64,000 nucleotides of DNA from Marsupella aquatica (taxonomy: Eukaryota; Marchantiophyta): contig OZ316897.1 in the NCBI GenBank assembly GCA_973895155.1, forward strand, positions 9,548,001 through 9,612,000. Reading direction: 5' to 3'. Position 1 is the first letter of the stretch. Each line of letters opens with the position of its first letter. The position numbers were made by a program, and so were the translations under genes. Positions 58,051-64,000 of this stretch are shown in pieces. The notes under the pieces were generated by a model, which saw only the letters and a program-made list of their open reading frames with translations, was not told the origin of the DNA and made no database searches.

Positions 58051-58530
58051 CATCGTATCCTCCCTACTTGATAATCTCGCCGAGAACCCAGGAATCGGTT
58101 CAATCTCCCGAAATGGTGATCCTGATGAGCTGCATGATTTATTGGTAAATCGTTCTTTTCTCTCCCTTCATCAATTCCTCCCTGCTTGATAATTTCACCG
58201 AAAACCCAGGAATCGGTTCAATCTCCCGAAATGGTGATCCTGAGGAGCTGCATGATTCATTGGAAAATAGTTCTTTTCTCTCCCTTCATCAATTCCTCCT
58301 ACTTGATAATCTCACCGAGAACCCAGGAATCGGTTCAACCTCCCGAAATGGTGATCCTGATCACCTGATGAGCTGCATGATTGGAAAATAGTTCTTTTCT
58401 CTCCCTTCATCGATTCCTCCCTACTCGAATCATCTCATGAAAAACCCCAAGAACCAGAACAACATCCCGAGCTGATGACCCTGATGAGCTGCATGATAGT
58501 GAAATAGCTCTGCTGTTCATCCACCCCGTC
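58051..58530. repeat. 118-bp tandem array, four copies
   Basis: Copies start at 58051, 58169, 58287 and 58409 with CATCAATTCCTCCCTACTTG, then GAACCCAGGAATCGGTTCAA followed by TCTCCCGAAATGGTGATCC, GATGAGCTGCATGATT and GTTCTTTTCTCTCCCTT. The first three are about 90% identical. The fourth is diverged. The unit is not a multiple of three, so the frames running through it are not a conserved repeat protein. Confidence 0.92.
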
Positions 58531-60670
58531 CTTTCCAGTTTCCAAAGATTGATTGATTTGATGGATTGCGTGATTGAGTGGTGGTCAACACATCGTGTCG
58601 AGCTTAACAACACGTAACTGGAAAGAGCTTTAAGAGCTTCTTTCTACATGATCAATGCTTGAAAAGGAAACCAAAAGTTTCCAAAGGCGTCGAATGTGGC
58701 ATCACAATTGCCATCTCCATCATCGACAGCATAGAAAAGCAACCGAGGAAGCAAGATAGCACTGTATGAATGCCCCAGAACGGAGGAGTAAAGCTCTACT
58801 GTGGTTCAGAAGTAGAGAGAAGAGGATCTCTCGGCACATTGTTACAAAACGCTACTACTTTATTTCAGTTGCTGTGCTGTGCTGAAGCTCATGGCAACAA
58901 TGACAACGGCTGCTTGGGTAGCTCGGCTCGATGCAAACTCTGGCTCCGTCGACTTCGGCACGAGATTGGATCGGAACGAACCGGCTTCGCTCCCAGAGGA
59001 GCCGTGGCGTGGTTGAGGGAGCAGCTTGCTTGCTGTTGTGAGTAGCGCGTAAGTAGACGGCACACTATAATCACGGCCAACCCCACAAGCTCTCGATCCG
59101 ACCTCGAGACGCATCCCAATGCCGGCGATTGCCAAGGATATGGGTTACGAAGACAGCGTGGGGAAAGGAGGCACGGAAAGGAAACGAAAGGAAGGGGCTT
59201 GCGTGATCGTAAGTAAGTCGGTAGGACCTGATTTACGACAGATTGAATGCCCCGTGGTCCGATCCGACCTGACCTGATCTGTCCCAAGGCAGGCAGGCCA
59301 TGCGATTGCAAATTTTCCAGACGGCCTTCTTCTGATGACCCTTGTGCAAAGCCTACTTCCAACTCGACTTTCAGAGCGAGAGAGAGAATGAATGAATGAA
59401 TGAATTTAATGTCCAACGGCACCGCATCTTAGCACTAGAGCCAAAGAAAGAAAATGAACACAGGCATGATTTAGAGGACCCACTCTCCACTCCGCCTGTT
59501 GGCAGAGAAAGAGGGAGAGAGAGAGAAAGGGTAGTTTCCGACTGTCCCTCATGACTCCGCCGACTTCGACCTCACGATTTAAAGCCAGATGGAATGAACA
59601 AATTTGTGAATTCAGAGCCCACGGAATTTCGATGTGCCTCTCTGGCTTGAGGCAAATTTTTGTAAACGACGATATCGCTGATCATCCATACAGTAGTATT
59701 TTTTCGAATTTCAATCGTTGTATCCGACGAGAGACATGTGCCTCTGCGAACACAGTACAGTAGAGAGTGCGCTGATTGGGCAGAGGAAAAGGGCGAGATC
59801 ATTGGAGCAAAGTGGCAGTCGAAACAACAAGTTCTCAATCGGTCCAACTCCTACAGTGCGTGGTAGACAATCACGCGTCGTCGAAGTGGAGATTCTTAGT
59901 AACAAACAAGCTCTTAGCACTGTAGTTCTCAGTTCTAAAGTAGGTCGGAGTTCCAAGATGCAAAACGGATCAAATTTCCAAGCCGAGGCCAAACCTGGGG
60001 GAGCGCCGCCTGTTGGCCCTCTGACCTCCCTTCTGTACGCGTTGAAGGACAAACGAAATCTCAGTCATGAGTGGAAATGTACAGTAGCGAGCAAGTCTTC
60101 AGAACACAACTCACACGGAACAGAGTAAAAGGTGGGCAGCTAGATCCTTCAGTCAGGCCACCAAAACAGCAGCAGCAATAGTGAAAGGTGGGGGACTGTC
60201 GACTTTGACCAATTTAGAGTTGTCGCGTTTGCGGGGAGTCAATCAATCGCCGCCTGGACTCATCAGCTACGGGGTCTTCTAAGAACAATACCTTGGTTCA
60301 CTCGTTGTGCTTCATAATAATGTAGATCTCCCCTTGGCCGGTGCCGGCATTGGATGCCGTTCTGGTACCCCCATACGGTACAGACTATCGACCCCAGAAG
60401 GCAGGACTGCCTCGTTACCATCCTTAATGCCCACTAATTTAAAGTTGATGTGGTGGTGAACACGAGAGGAGCCAGGAAGCACGCAGTAACCTACCTACAG
60501 TAACATTAGATTGGCAGTGATGAATCAGAAGTTCAACCTTCTTCTTCCTATTGACTGTTTTGTATTGGGCCACACTCTAGAAGCTGTGATTCCGTTCTCC
60601 AACATGGGTAGCTGGGCTACCCCGTCCGGCACAGAACTGCCTCGTTAAGGTCGAGAGAAGCGGGTACAGG
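58531..60670. other. Gene-poor stretch with microsatellites
   Basis: It contains (GAAT)n at about 59386-59405 and a GA-rich run at about 59505-59528. Long minus-strand frames at 58860-59422 have no recognisable similarity. Noncoding leader exons of an unrecognised gene cannot be excluded. Confidence 0.4.
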
Positions 60671-63600
60671 TCCCACGAGTGAGGAGCACTGACTACAGTG
60701 CTGTACCCGTTAAGTGCCTTTTTGGGGTTGGGAGAGGAAGCAAATTAGAGAGTATCAGACCATATTGTAGAGGTTGTGATTCTCTTGGGAATCTTGAAGA
60801 TTCTGTTCTGAAAGTAGTATGGGCTAAAAACATCAGCTTCCGGCAGAGACTGGCACTCAAAAGCATTCAGAGGTTTTTACAAGCTTGGATTGGTGTTGTC
60901 GTGGGGTTGAAGGGATATTTACTTCTACGTGCACGTTGGAGGGAAGAGCAAGGACAAATTGATGGACGCGAGATCTATCTAGCCCCAATTACGACTTGAT
61001 TAAGGTTAGAACTAAATAATGCAGGGAGGGTCATTCATTCAAGCTGTGTACTGTCTGGGGTTCAGAATGTGTTTTAAATTCTTTTGCAATTGGGGACAAG
61101 TCGTTTGATGTTGAGACTGCAGGCGCCTAGGCTCAGAGTTCAGTTCGTGCAACTCGTGTGTCCCCTTGGATGGTTGACCTCTAGTACCTAGCACAAGTTC
61201 TGCTCACTGAATTTTACTCGCCATGCTAGAATTTTCCGTGCTCGTCAGCCTGCCTGAATGATGAAGGATACATGCAATGAGAACGGTAGGAGGTGTGAGT
61301 TGGATCAAAGTTTTCATTGGTTTGCGGTGTTTTCTTTAATCCATTCCTTAATCATGTCATGCCACGGGTTGAATTCGAATTATCTCTGTCTACTCCTCTC
61401 GGCAAGGCTTTGCTTCTTCATCCTACTTCCATCTCCGGTCTCACAGAATATCCTACGTTTGTACTGACTTGGCAACAATGTGGCCTGCTGGCAACGAAAT
61501 GTTGAAACTGGCTCGAGACGTTTTGTCTCTCTGATTCGGGCCCCTTTTTCAAAGTAGCGATTCATTGATGAGGTTGGATTGGAGTATGTCCATAGAGTTG
61601 TTGCAGAAGTATGAAATGACATCGGTTGTCTTTGTCAGGCAATCTTGCTAGGACTTTGCCAGTCTCAAAATACCACACTAGGTTTCCACTCTTCAAACTT
61701 CTCCGGCCCTTTCCTAGAGCAGCAGCAATGTTTTCTCGCACGCATTTGTTACTGCTGCAAGGACTCTCGAGTAGTTAGTGTAAATGGATGCAATGAGATG
61801 GGTGCTTCTGGGTTTTGGCCTTCACCGCCCTCTTCACTAGTCCAATGAGGAAGCTACGAGGACAGAGGGAAGGAACGATAGGGGGCCAAATTCGCATAGA
61901 GTATTGAGGAAAAGATGAGTCAGAGAGAGTGGAAGAACAGAAAACCCTATCACTCTTGGGCTGGAAATTCAAATTTAGCATGAATTCCTGGGTGGTAATG
62001 AAGCTCAGGACCTCCTGTCCTCTGCCCGCAGGCAAAGAAATAGTTTCGTCAACAGTATAGTGCTAGTCGTATTGACAGTGGTCAGATTGTTCATTTTATC
62101 CAAAACACTTTGAATCTCCGTGCATCCCGTTTTTAGACATTGGCTTTGCTTTGGATCTGCTCCCCCGATTAGCGAACGGACTTGTGAGGCATCCGGCGTG
62201 AACCACAACAGGCTTCACGCCAGAATTTAATAAGGTACAAAAAGAGGTCATTCCAGTCCGAGCGAGATCTATAAGACTCCATAACATTCATATTATTTCC
62301 TACTTGAAACCTTTAACTTCCTGCTGAATCGTGTGCTCTTGCTTGCGTGGATTACATTGCAGATCTTTCTTCGTAGACGGTGTGCGAAGAGTGATGCATG
62401 CTTGAAATCCATGACATATCGCTGGAGCGAGTCATGATAGTTTTTGCTGAAGTAGTGGGTAACGGGGATCTTGATCGCGCTTCAGTTGGGTTGTTTGCCT
62501 GCCTACTTTCACGGCAAGGAAGTCGTCTTTTTAGCAGCCCACAGATGAAGATTTGACTAAAGGTTCCGCGATTTTTCTGTCTCCATTCCAAATTCTACCC
62601 TTCTCATTGAATGATACCCTTTTCAATTGCTCGTTTTGCTTTGCGTGCGAGTAGGGGAGGTTTTAGGTTCATTGTTCAGTAGAAACATGTGTGTTCATTG
62701 TTAACTAGCAATATGTGAGTAGCTATCGGGGAATTTTGCAACGACTCTTTGTACGAAGACGATTCCGAATTGAACGCCACTCATCATTAATGTCTTCGTC
62801 ACCGTGCAGGTTCAGCGGCTATCGTTGTTTTTCAGTTCATTGAGGGTGATAATAATGCAAGTCCTTGTCCGAAGTGACTGCAATCTGCTTCTGTAAGGTA
62901 CGTCCCGGCATTTAGGACTGACCATCGTTACATTTCTGGATGAAAGTCGTAATATGGGGAGTCGTTCGAACGTCAAGAGTTTTAGTTTTCCAGAAATCAG
63001 CTAGTTTGGGTGATGTGTCTGAACACGCAGCTTCACGAAAGTTGAAGAAGGCCAGAGACTAGGGATACACTTTGATACGCTTTCTCAGAGCTACATAGAA
63101 ACCAATTCTGCAGCCTTGTCGAGCCAAGCAGCAATAGTATCACGATCGTTAGGCTCAATGAACGAGCTCTTGGAAAATTATGAAACTACTCCCGCACCGA
63201 GAAGAGGATGGTTCAACAGAGATTGTGCTGTTATTCCCCCAACATTTCAAGCTCATTGACGTATTTTCATAAAGCATGCCAGGGTTTTACCCCTAGAAAA
63301 GCAACGTCGTTGTGTTCACAATTTTGTCCTGGTGGCTTTGTCATGGAGTATCCTCTTCAAGCCTGCCTTGCAAGATAATCCTTCGAATGTCCAGGCTCAT
63401 GACTGCTCCAACTCTTCTGCTTGAGAGTCTCGTGAACCCTGAAATGTTTAACTGATACGAAGCAACTTCATTGTATTTCTAGGTCAACTCCTTGTATGAC
63501 ACTGACAAATCCTTCAACCCTCACGACCTTCAGCTCGTCTACCTTATGCTCTTTTCTGTATGATTTGTTTCAATTTCTTTGCTCCCTCATCTGAAACGGT

Positions 63601-63770
63601 ATCTGCTTAGTAAGTAAGTTCACCTTCTTCTGAACGTACGAAGCTCCTCGTGGTAGCTGACTACGCTTGTGATTTGCTTTGCGTGGCGCAGATGATTTAA
63701 GAAACATTTTTGTATCAGTCCGAACTGTTGACACTTGAGGGTGGGAGCGGGTACACAGGAGCTTTCAGCA
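60671..63770. other. Gene-poor stretch upstream of the right-edge gene
   Basis: The frame at 60679-60999 (RQRLALKSIQRFLQAWIGVV...) is not recognised and lacks flanking support. The rest shows no coding similarity. The last 1-2 kb may contain the promoter, leader and leader introns of the gene starting at 63771. CTTTCAG directly before CAATGG could be a splice acceptor. Confidence 0.35.
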
Positions 63771-64000
63771 ATGGCGAAGACAAAACGGAGGCAATTGGCT
63801 GCTCTAGCAGCGCAAGCAGAGCTCAAAGCGCTTGCTGGTTATAATGAAAGGACCTCTTCATGTGACAAATCGGGTCCGTCCGGGACCATTCTTCAAACTG
63901 GTGACCCCATGATTGAAATAAGGACGCAGCGGGTGATATTTAAGATTCCTGCTCTCCCATCGAAACCTGCTGCTGATACTCAATCCCTGAAAATTGCTGA
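63771..64000 (+). CDS. Start of an unrecognised protein gene, cut by the window edge
   Basis: An open frame begins at ATG 63771 (AGCAATGGCGAAGAC, a good plant start context) and stays open for 76 codons to the edge. The N-terminus MAKTKRRQLAALAAQAELKA is basic then Ala/Leu-rich and probably helical. It is followed by a Ser/Gly/Cys region and MIEIRTQRVIFKIPALPSKP. No known domain was recognised and no intron is seen before the edge. The clean frame, composition and start context support coding, but the product is unknown. A regulatory or nuclear protein with a basic N-terminus is only a guess. Confidence 0.55.
   Translation, partial: MAKTKRRQLAALAAQAELKALAGYNERTSSCDKSGPSGTILQTGDPMIEIRTQRVIFKIPALPSKPAADTQSLKIA

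Noticed and set aside
58860-59422. 177-codon minus-strand frame
   Set aside because: It has no recognisable domain, crosses a GAAT microsatellite, and two other frames overlap it with equal length per composition.
1-64000. CRISPR array, bacterial operon, riboswitch or phage system
   Set aside because: Spliced plant genes throughout. The tandem arrays have variable, homologous units with no unique spacers between identical repeats.

Overview
The window is nuclear DNA of a land plant. It carries a nuclear gene for the chloroplast protein PsaE with a transit peptide, plant-type homologues throughout, and many short spliceosomal introns. Compact genes separated by kilobases of unrelated short tandem arrays, together with plant protein forms such as the DUF641/GIL1 family and the UBP15-19-type protease, suggest a non-seed plant. 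A liverwort or other bryophyte is my best guess, but this is an inference and no species is proved.

Layout. 1-5.6 kb: repeats, a tRNA-derived SINE-like element and the last two exons of an amino acid permease of the LHT/AAP type. 6.5-6.9 kb (+): intact psaE. 8.1-10.3 kb (-): a three-exon DUF641 (GIL1/IRKI-like) gene, convergent with psaE. 11.4-13.3 kb: a roughly 170-bp tandem array whose minus strand repeats a good splice donor, upstream of the DUF641 gene. 13.6-17.7 kb: decayed mobile DNA, including a clear foldback (inverted repeat) element at 14.4-14.7 kb. 17.7-23.9 kb (-): a 12-exon gene for WDR3/UTP12 (948 aa), with a telo-box upstream. 24.4-26.8 kb: LINE-like remnant and duplicated intergenic DNA. 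28.6-36.0 kb (+): an 11-exon MYND ubiquitin protease (1314 aa) that ends in a SEC-C zinc motif. 37.8-40.6 kb (-): a six-exon mitochondrial-type arginase (346 aa). 41-47 kb: repeats. 47.7-53.6 kb (+): a 20-exon gene for THO complex subunit 1/HPR1 (572 aa). 54-63.7 kb: repeats and gene-poor DNA. 63.8 kb to the edge: the start of an unrecognised gene.

The five complete multi-exon or single-exon genes serve separate housekeeping roles: photosystem I, light/gravity signalling, small-subunit rRNA processing, deubiquitination, arginine catabolism and mRNA export. They look like independent neighbours, not a cluster. For each multi-exon gene, exon limits were set by hand from GT/AG sites (one GC/AG) so that every junction keeps the reading frame and matches remembered family sequence. 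No transcript evidence was available.
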